This document shows positions 45,766-57,851 of a stretch of 64,000 bases of DNA, one piece after another (position 1 is the first letter of the stretch; every line of letters starts with the position of its first letter). Below the pieces are notes generated by a model. The model did no database searches. It saw only the letters and a list, made by a program, of their open reading frames with translations, and was not told the origin of the DNA. Made by a program: the position numbers and the translations under genes. The DNA lies in the NCBI RefSeq assembly GCF_009730915.1, contig NW_024086740.1:1-64000 (forward strand), written 5' to 3'. The stretch is from Dioscorea cayenensis subsp. rotundata. Lineage: Eukaryota; Streptophyta; Magnoliopsida; Dioscoreales; Dioscoreaceae.

Positions 45766-47412
45766 CTAATAAGAAGCATTCATACTAATGACGCCCATGC
45801 TAGCAATATGTTCATGAAAAACTGTAGGCGTCAATGCTTTTGTAAGCGGATTCGCAACCATGGAATTTGTCCCTATAAGCTCAATACTAACAAAGCCACT
45901 CTGAACCCTTTCTTTAACAGCTAAGAACTTAATGTCTATATGCTTAGACCTAGAAGAACTTCTGTTGTTGTTTGAGAACAGAACTGCTGCTCTATTATCA
46001 CAATACAATGTCAAAGGTCTCACTATGTTTTCGACAACTCGTAGTCCTTCAACGAAATTGCGCAGCCAAATAGCATGACTAGATGCCTCATAACCTGCGA
46101 TGAATTCTGCCTCCATGGTTGATGAAGCAACCAAGGATTGCTTGGCACTTCTCCATGAAATAGCACCACTAGCTATAGTGAAGACGTAACCAGGTATCGA
46201 CTTACGACTATCTAAGCATTCGGCAAAGTCGAAGTCAGAATACCCAATGATCTCAAGCCTATCCAACCTCTTGTATGTGAGCACGTAATCCTTTGTCTTC
46301 TGAAGATATCTAAAGACCTTTTTGGCTGCAACCCAATGTTCTCTACCTGGATTACATTGATATCTTCCAAGCATTCCTACTATAAATGCAGGTCAGGACG
46401 GGTACAAACCTGTACATACATAAGACTTCCTATTGCAGACGCATAGGGAATGTTCTGCATGTATTTGGATTCAATTCCTTCCTTAGAACACTGTTTTAAA
46501 CTAAATTTATCTCCCTTCGACACGAGGGTGTCATGAGGCTTACAGTTCTGCATGCCAAACCTTTGCAGTATTTTCTCAATATAGCTCTTCTGAGATAAAC
46601 TCAAGGAGCCTTGTGAATGATCATGATGAATTTGGATCCCTAATACAAAGGATGCTTCACCAAGATCTTTCATCTCAAAACTTTCAGAGAGAAATTTCTT
46701 AGTTTCCCAAAGGATCCCTTTGTTATTGCTGGCAAGCATAATATCATCAACATATAGAATCAAAAATATGTACTTACTCCCACTGAAGTTGTGATACACA
46801 CAATCCTCAACAGTGTTCTCCTCAAAGCCAAATAAGAGAACAATATGATGAAACTTTTGATACCATTGTCGGGAAGCCTGTTTAAGCCCATAGATAGATT
46901 TCTTAAGTTTTCAAACCATTTGATTGGTCTCCCAAATGACTAATCCCTCCCTACCGCATCATATAAATGGTCTCCTCAATGTATCCATTAAGAAAAAGCC
47001 GCCTTTACATCCATCCGATGTAGCTCAAGATCCAAATATGCCACAAGTGCCATAATGGTCCTAAAAGAGTCTTTTGCGGAAACAGGAGAAAAAAAGTCTC
47101 TTTGTAATCGATGCCCTCCCTCCGAGTAAAATCCTTTTCGCAACTAGACGCCGCCTTATACCTTTCAACATTGCCTTTGTGAATTCTTTTTTTGGTCTTA
47201 AAGACCCATTTACATCCAATAGGTTTCACACCTTCTGGCAATGGGATAAGGTCCCAAACATCATTGTCCTTCATGGATTGGATTTCCTCACCCATAGCTT
47301 CAATCCGTTTATGAGAGTTTGAGCCATTAATTGCCTCACTAAAGGTAACTAGATCGTTTTCCATGGAGTCAATATATCCTTCATTCTCATGGAGAAAATA
47401 CCAAATAGTCAT
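45766..47412 (-). pseudogene. Copia reverse transcriptase and RNase H region, broken
   Basis: WDLIPLPEGVKPIGCKWVFK (about 47260-47200) opens the RT. A frameshifted gap follows, then YVDDIMLASNNK (46752, catalytic YVDD), KDLGEASFVLGIQIHHD and a stop at 46380. RNase H continues with LGRYQCNPGREHWVAAKKVF, GYSDFDFAECLDSRKS, STMEAEFIAGYEASSHAIWL and KHIDIKFLAVKERV up to a stop at 45766. The stops at 47005 and 46380 and a missing segment at 47000-46800 disable it. Confidence 0.9.
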
Positions 47413-47413
47413 C

Positions 47414-49129
47414 CTAAATTGGATTTATCCTTACTCTCGTGGACCTCCATAGAGGCACCGGTTCTTCTTGAATTTGAGGTTGAATGTCTTGTTCCTCACC
47501 AATAACTGGTTGAGTACCCTCTTCTTGATGGGTATGAATAACATCATCTCTGTCATGTACTGAAAGTTGCGTTTGAATGACAACAGGAAAAGAAACGTGA
47601 CTGTGATTCTTAGCAACAGTAGAGAAAGATGTATCCAAATCCTCCCCAAAGACAAAATCATCACTTCGATTCTCCTCCCCAACCTCAACATCCTCAAAAA
47701 ACCGGGCATTTCCCGTTTCAAAAAAGGTTCTTGATGTAGGATTATAAAACTTAAAACCTCTTGATTTTTCAGAGTACCCTACAAAATAGCTACTTATTGT
47801 CCTTGCATCCAGTTTTCTTTCATTAGGCCTATAAGGCCTTGCCTCAGCTAGACAACCCCAAACTCGTAAATGCCTTAGGATAGGCTTCTTGCCAATCCAT
47901 AATTCATAAGGGGTCTTCTCAGTAGCCTTAGTAGGAACTCTATTTAAGAGATAGACTGCGGTTTTTAATGCTTCACCCCAGAGAGAGTTAGATAATGTTG
48001 TATGAGTAATCATACATCTTACCATATCTTTAAGGGTTCTGTTTCACCTCTCTGCCACACCATTCATGCTAGGACAACCTGGCATGGTGTATTAAGGAAC
48101 GATTCCACACTCCTCTAGGTATTGAGTAAAAGGGCCCAAACGTTGCTCGCCTGATACATCGTACCTACCGTAGTATTCACCACCACGATCAGATCTGACG
48201 GCCTTTATATTCTTGCCCAATTGATTTTCAACTTCTGCCTTAAATGACTTAAAAAAGTACAAGGCCTCTGATTTCTCATGTAACAAGTAGAGGTAACCAT
48301 AACGAGAGTAGTCATCAATGAACGTAATGAAATACCGTTGACCGTTCCAAGACGCCGTAGGGAAAGGTCCACAAATATGGGTATGTATAAGTTCTAAGAC
48401 TTCTTTACTTCTCTCGGCCCCCACTTTCCTTTTGTTTGTAGTCTTTCCTTTAATGCACTCAATGCATACACTATTGTTGGTTTTGTCAATTACATTAATA
48501 ATTCCATCTCTTACAAGCCTATCAATTCTCTTTTCAGAGATATGACCCAAACGCTTGTGCCATAATGAGTAGGAATTTTCATTTTGTAATCTACGTTTTA
48601 TTCCTTTAGTTTCAGTATTATGGGATTCATTGTTTGTATTAACCATATCAAGCAAATAAAGATTATCACTTTCACTTAATGTACTGGTTCCAACCAACAT
48701 CGAATTAAAATGAAGAACACATCTTTTATTACCAAATGAACAAAAATAACCTTCTTTGTCTAAAACTGAAATAGAAACTAAATTCCGTCTGAAGGATGGT
48801 ACAATGAATGTGTTATTCAATTCTAAATAAAAACCAGTACGAAGTAACAATCTAAAAGTCCCTACGCCTACGACTTCTGCCTTTCCAGTCCCCATATAGA
48901 TGTATCTTTCACCATCAATCGGTGTTCGGCAGTTCAGGCAACCCTGCATTGATACACTTATGTGAGTTGTAGCAGCTGAATCCAACCACCAAGTATATCT
49001 AGGAACTGAAACCAAATTAACTTCAATACAAACTTGAGCAAAAAACATACCTTTCTTTACGCGCCAAGCGTGATACTTAGGGCAGTCTTTCTTTACATGA
49101 GAAGCCTTCTTGCAGAAGAAGCATTTCAA
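47414..49129 (-). pseudogene. Copia zinc knuckle, protease and integrase, one stop
   Basis: A long frame from 49129 holds the zinc knuckle CFFCKKASHVKKDCP, the protease site WWLDSAATTHIS (Asp-Ser-Ala where copia proteases normally have Asp-Ser-Gly), the pre-integrase region SLWHKRLGHISEKRI, and the integrase core with FIDDYSRYGYLYLL and RSDRGGEYYG (two of the D,D,E residues). A stop at 48092 follows ECGIVP. The next frame (48025-47414) has [17 protein letters not shown] and the C-terminal [16 protein letters not shown]. Confidence 0.9.
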
Positions 49130-49854
49130 TTCTTTATGCTCTTTTCAGAGCCTTTGGTCTTCTTATATGATTTTGGTGCCGCAGGTTTATCGTATTTCCT
49201 CTTCTTTTGAGGGCCTGAGTTAGAAGATGCCAAATGCGCACTCTCAACTTTATGCTTTTTCGTTCTATCTTCCTTCTGTACCAAATGTGTGATGATCTCA
49301 TTCAATGTCCACTTATCCTTCTGACAGTTAAAGCTCACTTTAAACTAACTGAATCGAGGAGGGAGAGAAATCAAAACCAAATGCACCAGAGCATCTTCTG
49401 GCAACTTAATTTTTAAGCCTTTCAATTTCCCAGCTAGATGAAACATGTCGAGAACGTACTCACGTATGTTCCCATCACCCTTATACCGCATAGAGACAAG
49501 TTTCCTTAGGACATCACTCATCTCCGCCTTATCACTTCTTACGAGCGTCCTCAAGGGTGTCAAGAAAGTGCCTAACATCATTTTTACCTCGACATAGTGT
49601 CCGAAAAAGTCTCCCGAGATTGTATTCTTTATGATCATCAAACCAATGCGATTAGACCTCTCCCACTTCTCTAAAACTCTCCTATCCTCAAGAGAGCTTT
49701 GATCTGTAAGAGGTGCAACATGTGGTTCTCTTAATGCATGGTCCAGGTCCATACATCCCAAAACAAGTGTCACCTTGTTTTTCCAAATCTTAAAGTTTGT
49801 GCCGCTAAGCACAAGAACGCCACTGAGTGTAGCAGACACATTGCCAACATTCAT
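49126..49854 (-). pseudogene. Copia gag (UBN2 type), one stop
   Basis: Starts MNVGNVSATLSGVLVLSGTN, the usual copia capsid opening, through NRIGLMIIKNTISGD and IREYVLDMFHLAGKLKGL to LPPRFS and a stop at 49345. It continues as CQKDKWTLNEIITHLVQKED in a second frame (49338-49126) up to the zinc-knuckle region. Confidence 0.88.
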
Positions 49855-49936
49855 AATATCAACTGTTCATAGAGCAATTAACAAACACAATTAAATAACC
49901 AAAAATCTAATAATCAAGCATATAAATAACAACCAG

Positions 49937-50327
49937 TGGTTTTTCTCACTGATCACACACAAAGAGGGGGAGATGGGAACCCTAATTCAGAAAACCTAAT
50001 TCTGAATCTCAATATTGCATGCTCAGTCAGGGACCACACCCTATTTATAAGAAAACTTTATGGGGCTAATTACAAGTCTGCCTATTATAGATTTGACAAT
50101 TTTGCCCCCATGAATTCTACACAACATATGATTAATATATATATCCACACATTTAAAATTAGATAATTAGGACTAAATTCAAACTTGAATCAGATCACAA
50201 TTTGGTTCCATTCAAAATTTGAATATAATAAGATATACACAATTATAAACATTAGTTGTGTACGTCTACACAACTTATGCGCATAAGTCCTTATATCCCT
50301 ACATATTGTGTGGTCCACAACCCAACA
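49937..50327 (-). repeat. 5' LTR of the copia element
   Basis: Full-length match to 44978-45361. Minus strand starts TGTTGGGTTGTGGACCACAC. Confidence 0.88.
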
Positions 50328-50726
50328 CAAATCACCTTGTCAATAGCTTAATGTACCCTTGACCTCCTTCTAATATTTGATTTTCTTCTAGTGCATAATT
50401 GAGATTTAATAATTAAAAATGTGTTTACTGTGATTTTTTTTTTACCATAATTTAAAAAAATTATATATATATATATCAAGAAGCTTGAATATATTAAATT
50501 ATTTAAAAATCTAAGTAATGGTCTAATTTGTTAGAAGGTGATATAACATCACATCTTTGTTGTATAAATCACCTCATATTTCCTTTAATAAAAAAAAAAA
50601 AAGTGGAGGAAACATGCCAATACCTCTTTCATTTGGCTCTCATGGAAGTCTTGATCAAAGCGTCCCGAGTGGTCCCCACCCAACACAAAGCAATTTCCAC
50701 CCTCCGCATCGTCACACCATATTTTT

Positions 50727-51197
50727 TTGTTAAGTGACGTTAATCCCGCTCCACACTCTCACCGCCAATTTCCCAAAATACCACCCCCAACCCTCCCCGA
50801 CTTCAAGTTTTCTTTTTCCCTATTCTCCTTCAACAACGGCGACAACAAAGTCACATGTGAAACTCTCGTTGTCGGATGGGGGTCCGAAAGAACCGTGATC
50901 CTCCACCGAGTGATGAGCCCCGACCTTCCCGTCGTGTCTTATCGGATCCGGATCAAGGTCGGTTCCCGGATTCGCTCCGCCGCCTTCGATCGTGAGTACT
51001 CCACCAAGGGATTCACCAACCCGAAATCGATGATGGCGTACTCCAACCGGAATCTATCATCCACTTCGCAGCGCTTATCGGCGAATTTAAAATCTAGGGC
51101 TTTGATCATCGAGGCTTCCCAACAAGGTCGATTTCACTGGGTATCTCCACGACCGCTGGAGCCGGAGTCGCCCAAGGTGTCGTGCCGGGACGTGTAG
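50727..51197 (+). pseudogene. Unidentified GC-rich open frame, possibly a broken host gene
   Basis: 156 codons, GC-rich and exon-like unlike its AT-rich surroundings. The protein (FSFSLFSFNNGDNKVTCETL, GSERTVILHRVMSP, SYRIRIKVGSRIRSAAFD) has no domain I recognise. GC-rich sequence continues to about 51540 in changing frames with a VVVVVVEEE-like stretch, after which a Harbinger-like element begins. It could be a decayed first exon interrupted by that insertion, or a captured piece. Confidence 0.35.
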
Positions 51198-51550
51198 ATC
51201 TCATCGGAGAGATAGCAGGCGCTCAACGGAATCGGAGCGGGCCGGATGCCTCGGTGGGTTCGTCAGGGCTGGATTTTCGACGGTGTTTGGGGTTGGGAGT
51301 GGTGGAGAAAAGGAAGCAAGGTGGTGGTGGTCGTCGTGGAGGAGGAGGAGAAGGAAGAGAATGTGGGGATTAAATGCTCGATAAGGATCGAGTTCACCGT
51401 GGCATGAGGTGATGTCGATGACAATGACGGGCGCCGGGGTTGGCAGGGATGGAGCGCTTCGCTCGTGAAGAAGGCCGTAAGGCCCAGAACCATGGGGACG
51501 TGCTCTGGATGTGGGACCCGATGAACATGTGGCGCGTTAGGATAGGTTAA

Positions 51551-53092
51551 GAGCCTGTTTGGATGCATAATAAATTTTTCCATAGGAATTTTATTCAATA
51601 GGATTCAAAAATGATTTCGGTGGAATTTATTACAGGAAAAATTACTACATAATAGTGTTTGGATAAGCATGGAAATTTTTCTATAGAAATTCAGTAGATC
51701 AACTCTGTGCATCAACTATCAAAAGATTTATAGGTCATATATTATAGACATTGCAATCTATGTAGGAATATAAGAATGTTAGCAATAAGAAAATATGCAA
51801 ACACATTCATTTAATTAAATAAGATGATGCAAAATCACACACCCACCATACAGGTCTCTAAGGAACACATGTTACTGTGCATTGAAATGCTTTCATTTTT
51901 TTTACACTCTCCAGCGTCTCCAGCTCATTAATTTGAGACCTTCAACGACCATAAGGACCACCATTACATGAGTATTGAAAACATACCAAGGATAATATAA
52001 ACCCAATCCAAAGAAAACATACCATTACATGAGTATTGAAAACTGATAAACCAAGGATCAGAAGGGGATGAAGTAAGAAAAACACTGATAAACCAAGCAT
52101 CAAAGAAATTTGGGTCTTTCAACATTCAAGATGAAAGAGAATACTGAAACTAGCCTAACTATCCATTCCCTTGATCTTATGACTTTAGATTTTCAGCTTT
52201 GGATGCTAATAGAAAAGAGGCACAACAACGAACAATATGCAAATCAAACCACACATCCTTTCATCCACAGAAGAAAAATAACCTTTTTCAAACTCTTTCT
52301 TGCTAATCCACATCAAAACTCTTTCTTGCGAATATCAACAAAAAATGGAGATCAGATCATGAATGAAAATTGAGATTGATTTGGAAAATGGTAATCCTCT
52401 TAATTAGGGCTGAGTCCCGGAGGAATGGTAAAGAAGCAAGGTGATCGTGAAGCTGGCGACATCGAAACCGGGAGAGAAGGCCAGAGCGGATCGGGCTGGA
52501 AGGCCGGAGCAGACGAGAGAGATGGACAGAATGGTGGAGGGGATCAGGCTGGACAAGAGAGATGGAGAGAAAGCCACCAGCCAGGATCGGGGTGGGCGAA
52601 AGAGATGGGGAGAAGGTCGCCACCACAGATTGGGGTGGACGAGAGATATAGACAGAAGGGCGGAGGTGTTCGGGTTGGACGAGAGAGATGGAGAGATGGC
52701 CACCGGTGCGAATCGGAGTGGGCGAAAGAGATGGAGAGAAGGTCACCACCATAGATCAGGGTGGACGAGAGAGATGGAGAGAAGGGCGGAGCGGATTGGA
52801 GTGGACGAGCGAGATGGGGAGAAGGCCGACGCGGCTCAGGGTGGACAAGAAGGCCTGAGCGGAGGAGGAGGTTTTATAATTTCCCAATGAACACTCTGGC
52901 CAGAAATGTATAGGGAAAAAATATTTTGGGGTCACCTCTTTTACAAATTACTATGGAATCACGTGATTCTATAGTAATTTTATCCTATCAAAATAGTATC
53001 CAAACACCCTTTATTAAAATTTCCTACATAATACTAAATTCCATAGGAATGATGATCATTCCTATGGAATTTAGTGGTACCCAAACAGGTTA
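51551..53092. mobile_element. PIF/Harbinger-like non-autonomous element, 1.54 kb
   Basis: Ends GAGCCTGTTTGGATGC and, inverted, TAACCTGTTTGGGTAC, the tourist/Harbinger-type CCTGTTTGG terminus, with TAA on both sides (51548-51550, 53093-53095). Subterminal parts share TTCC(A/T)ATAGGAAT-type and TGTTTGGATA words. No transposase. The interior contains a GC-rich tandem array. Confidence 0.75.
52440..52865. repeat. Tandem array of about 43 bp GAGATGGAGAGAAGG units
   Basis: About nine units of the form GAGAGATGGAGAGAAGG..CC.CC...GATCGGGGTGGACGA. The unit length is not a multiple of three, so the overlapping long ORFs on both strands are by-products rather than a protein repeat. Confidence 0.8.
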
Positions 53093-53172
53093 TAAGTCTT
53101 GAAGGGAAGGGATTGCTTTCTGATTCTGGACTTTGATAGGATGCTTTCCTGTCTACATACGGATGGGGTGGG

Positions 53173-53557
53173 TAGGGCTATAAACGAGCCGAGCCGAGTA
53201 TCACCAGGCTCGAGCCAATTTTTGTTCTCGAGCTCGATTCACTAAAAATTTCAAGTAGCTCGAGCTCGGCTCGTTTAAACTCGAATTAGGATAATATATG
53301 TATAATGTAAGCAATTTAATATATTTATTTAATTATATATTTTTGTAATTAATATATAAATAATTTAATATTATATATATAAGCTCGTTTACGCTAGCGA
53401 GCCTCACAAGCTGAGTATGTTTGGGCTCAAGCTTGACTCGATAACGTAAATTAGAATCTCGAGCTTGGTTCGGCTCATGAAAAATCGAATCGAATTCATG
53501 TATTGACCGAGCCGATCTCGAGTAGCTCACGAGTAACTTGGCTCATTTACACCCCTA
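53173..53557. mobile_element. hAT-type MITE
   Basis: 385 bp with inverted ends TAGGGCTATAAACGAGCCGAG and TAGGGGTGTAAATGAGCCAAG and a perfect 8 bp target duplication GGGGTGGG (53165-53172 and 53558-53565). Rich in GAGCTCGAGC words, typical of the plant repeat family that begins AGGGGTGTAAAYGAGCCG. Confidence 0.93.
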
Positions 53558-53565
53558 GGGGTGGG

Positions 53566-54379
53566 ATGGCGTTGGATAAATAAAACATGAAATTGAAAAT
53601 TATAAATAAATATAGCAATACTTTAAATTATACACACAATATATATATATATAAATATTTTTATCGATATAACGAAGATAATATTTTTATAATAGGATTT
53701 TGATGTGTATAAGACTATAAATTAGTTAAGAAACACAATTTTACATTACCTTGCTATTATTATTATTGTACTCATGTTGTACATGAGAGATTGATGCAAT
53801 AGATGATGTCAATAATAATGTTCGCACCAGAAAAATAATTAATTATCATAAATAATTTTGATAATAATATTTAAAACTATATTGTTCCTCAAAGTTTTAA
53901 AAATAACAAATTTAATCTAAATTTTGAAAAATCTTTTATTGATTCCACTACTATTAACATATGGAACAATTCTCTAATTTTATTAAACAAACTTTCTTAA
54001 ATACCAAATTATAAATTTAAAAAAATAAAAAAATAATATACTTTGAAGTTTGAATGTACGGATACATATAAATGGTATAATCATTAAAGAGTGACCACAA
54101 ATAATATTAATATTCATAGCAAATAATACAATTAAATAATATTGTTTTCATCAAAATTAAAAAATAATTTTGAGCCAAATGGAGTTACGATAAAAAAATA
54201 TTTATTTTTCATAAAAACACCACGATAAAATTATAATCCCTCCTCCGTTCCTTTTGCTTGTCACATTTTAAAGCTTTTTTTTTGTTTCTTTTTACTTGTC
54301 CATTTGGAAATTTTGTGCAACATTAAATAGTGTTTTTTTAAATTCACCATATTCTTATATTTAATGTACTTTCTACTGT
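53566..54379. other. AT-rich intergenic DNA with a Stowaway-like fragment
   Basis: Mostly A/T. At 54240-54379 CCCTCCTCCGTTCCTTTTGCTTGTCACA resembles the left end of a Stowaway-type MITE. The right end is not found on either side of the solo LTR that follows, so it is a fragment. Confidence 0.5.
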
Positions 54380-54384
54380 AATAC

Positions 54385-57300
54385 TGTCACGCCCCGAACC
54401 ACGAGTCCCACACGTGACATACCGCCACGACAACCAAGGGGAGGCTAAACACTTGCGTCAGCCCTAGATCACCGTAAGGCTAACATGTTCCCTGTACAAA
54501 ACAACTATAACAAATAGGAATAACTCAACAATAAACTGAATGAACAATTCTTTACACAAAACTAACTTGACAAACTACAGATAGGAGACATAACGCTCAC
54601 ACTTCAGAATACAAAATTTTAACAAACCAAACACTGAGTGTGGTTTCTCAAGCAATACTTAGACCACAACTAATACAAGGGTTCTTAAGATACAGAAATG
54701 AGTGCACAAAAGTTAACGAGAAGTTTACATTAATGGATTCTACATGCTACAAAACAAGAACTGGGAATCTATACAAATGACTCAAGTAACTACACTAAAA
54801 CCACAGTTACTCAGTGAGGGAAGGTTACCACAACTCCACCAGAAATATACCAAAATAATAAATATATATATTAGCAAAATGCAAGATGTAAATCATTCGA
54901 ATAATACTTCACCGATAATACTAATAATTTAGAACATAGTTATATACATATGTAAAATATAACTATAGTTATAAATCATATAAGAGTAATCTCTAGCTTA
55001 GCATAACAAAAGATAATACATAGAAATCTTTCTACTCAATTTAGAGTCTCAAAACCTCCGATCGAAGGAATGTCAAACATGAGTTCAAGCTATTTAAAAA
55101 AAGTAAGTTAAGCAACAAACCAGACTTTGCAATACTACAAATAAATAAGATCTTCTTAATATAAATATAGATATAACAAATTATAAAATACAAGGTTTAA
55201 GCATTCTCACAAGTTAAAGGTTTCACAAGTTCAACAATAAATAATATACTTAAAATAACCAGTATAACATAAGGAAATTTAACTTCCTCAATGGAATGCA
55301 AAAAATAAAATCTTTTGAAATCATCCACGATTAATTACAAGGCCAAAACCCAAGGTTAAACACCCTTTTTAGTAACTCAACAATTCAAAAGTTTAAGATG
55401 TGTTAGCCTCGAAACCCCTCCATCGCTAACCGTGGCCTCGGTTAAGTCAGGAGCCACCAAGATGCATGTATCTTGGCATTGGCCGTTGGGAAGTTCATGT
55501 GGCGACTCCGAATAACCCAACTATATCCAAGTTAGGGCTCTACACTCCCACCTGAAATGGCATAACTGGTTTGACAATTTTCCACGCCACCTCAACTAGG
55601 TCGGCCCGTGGAAACTGTCCACTTCTTACTGCAGTAAGCATCGGAGCTCGGCTCCAATGTCACCATCAAAACATTTAAATAGCAATCCAGCCCGTATGCT
55701 CAATATATGCATCAACATGATAGCATAGTTCTCATCGAGAGATCACAAGTTTTCACATATATAACTTTCACTCAAAGAGTGAATTAATTGATCATAACAT
55801 CTTCAATGAAACCCTTTTCATCAAGAAAACATCAAGTCGAGAATAATCCTTGAAAATTCACTTCAAGTATAACATCATCAAAATGTATTTCAACTTAGTT
55901 TTGCACAACTCCTCCAACATCATAACAAGAATATCAAATTTCATAAAAACATGCTCTTCAAAACATATATAATAACCAAAATATATGGTTTCTTTTCACA
56001 AGTAATATGTTCTTTATCAAGTTCTTTGAAATAAACCAAATCACAATTCAATATAATTTCCAAATACTGTAGAAAACATTTCAAGAACTTTTAACATTGA
56101 TAACTCTTCATTTAAAAAAAATGTAAAACCATTTTTATGTTAAATCCAAAACATCTCAAACTGATATCTTTTCATCAACCTAGCATCATTGGGATATGAG
56201 ATCCTTGAGTAAACATTTCAATCATAACATCAACAATAACATGAAATGTGTTGCATAAATAGTTTACATAAACTTTTTTGATATTATAACAAGAGTATCA
56301 AACATTCACATTGAAAGCTATGATTAAATAATAAAGTTTTCAAGATCTATATGATGTCTATCCAAACACAGATAATAAACTTAATCATGATCCAAGTATA
56401 GTTTTAAAATACCAAAAGAGACCTTTCAAGAGTTTTTAACAATAAATAAACCATCATTCAAAGTAATGCAACTCAATTGTAAAACCAATAAAACTTTACT
56501 TATGCAATGAAATGTTTGTATATATTATTGGTATTTTTCTAATAGAATTATGCTTAATAGTCCCACTCACAACTTTGATGATTTCCCTTCCTTGGACGCT
56601 AGTCCTCGGCTAGCTCTTTACTTTGAGCCACAACTTCAACTCCTTGAGAAATCAAAACAACAACAAGGATTAGCACAGAGCCAAGCAAAGAAATCCTAGG
56701 TTTCTATACCAAATAACACTACTCGACTCGAGGGTTTACTCAAACAAACTCTTGAGGTTGCTAATGAGATCCTAAAGCATTTTAAGCTTCTCTCTAACCC
56801 AAGGAAACCAAGAAAACAAGGGGAAATCACATGTGCTACAGTAACTAAGAAAACAAGGAGGAAGAACACTCAAGGATTACACTAGATCGAAGCTAAACAA
56901 ACCAAGGCAAACACTTCTTTTTAGATTCACCAACACAAATAAGAAGGAGAACAAGAAATCAAGCTCAAAATCAAACTCACAAACTAACCCTAGTTTCAAC
57001 CATCAAAATAACAAGGAAGGAAAGGAAGAAAGGAAGCTTACCTTGACCAAAGATGAGATTGAAGTCTAAGATCCAAGAATAAGCCCAAAGAATCCCTCCA
57101 AAACCAGCTCTTAAACCTCAAAAAATGGTAGAGGAAGAGAAGATGGGAGGATGGGAGGGCTTTGAGAGAAGAAAGGTGAGGAAAAGAGGTCCAAATGGGC
57201 TTAAAAACAATAAAACCATGCGTGTGCGGCCTCGTAGCCTGAGCAGTGCCGCACACCCTAGGCAGAAGGATGTGCGGGTTGGTGTGCGGGCCTGCACACC

Positions 57301-57519
57301 CTCTGCCTGGGGTGTGCGGCACCCTGTGCGGCCGCACAAGATGCTGCACAGCTCCCAAGAGGGGTTGTGCGGCCTGTGCACAACACACGCACTCCAAATG
57401 ACTCTCAAAACATCACCAAATGCTCGGCAAGAAGCCCAAAACCTAAGAAAACTGAGAAAACAATTAAGACAACTAAGATAACAAAGCAACAAACAAAGAA
57501 AGAAGACCGGAGTACCACA
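54385..57519. mobile_element. Solo LTR of a Ty3/gypsy element, 3.1 kb
   Basis: Starts TGTCACGCCCCGAACC, a classic long-LTR chromovirus start (Tekay/Del-type), ends GAGTACCACA, and is flanked by the 5 bp duplication AATAC (54380-54384 and 57520-57524). No internal retroviral domains and no second copy next to it, so it is the product of LTR-LTR recombination. It contains GC-rich CGGCCGCACA-type repeats at 57220-57370 which give chance ORFs on both strands. Confidence 0.85.
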
Positions 57520-57851
57520 AATACCCTTAACCTTTGGATACCTATTGGAAATTATATTCATGATATTATCACATTTGTAGTGAAATTATTCTATAGAGCA
57601 GTTCTATAGAGGAGCCCAAATGGAAAACACAAGAACTTATATGTGAGGGATTATAGAAGATTTTGGGTTCACAAGTAAATAAGAGGATTTGATTTGAAGT
57701 ATTTCCAGAGACCAATGACTGAAAGGTAAGTTGGCAGGGACTTTTTTGAAATATTAGTTTTATGATATAGGGACCGTTGGAGAGTTTGCAGTGAACTTTT
57801 TGTAAGGCTCTTTCCTGATAGGAACTGAAAAGTGAATTTCGGCAGAAATAA

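Larger units (their letters stand above)
44978..50327 (-). mobile_element. Ty1/copia LTR retrotransposon, reversed, disabled
   Basis: Reads right to left: 5' LTR 50327-49937, gag, zinc knuckle, protease, integrase, RT, RNase H, purine tract, 3' LTR 45361-44978. Integrase before RT is the copia order. LTRs start TGTTGGGTTGTGG and end ..ACCA. Flanking 5-mers (TCTTG, CAAAT) do not match, and no TGGTATCAGAGC-type primer site follows the 5' LTR (only about 80 bp separate it from the gag ATG), so a deletion has probably removed the leader. The polyprotein is split into at least five frames. Confidence 0.93.

Noticed and set aside
52357..52890. ORFs of 87-149 codons on both strands near 52.4-52.9 kb
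   Set aside because: They are products of a 43 bp tandem array whose length is not a multiple of three.
57038..57561. Overlapping ORFs of 118-147 codons on both strands
   Set aside because: They fall inside the solo LTR, in GC-rich CGGCCGCACA repeats, with no known domain.
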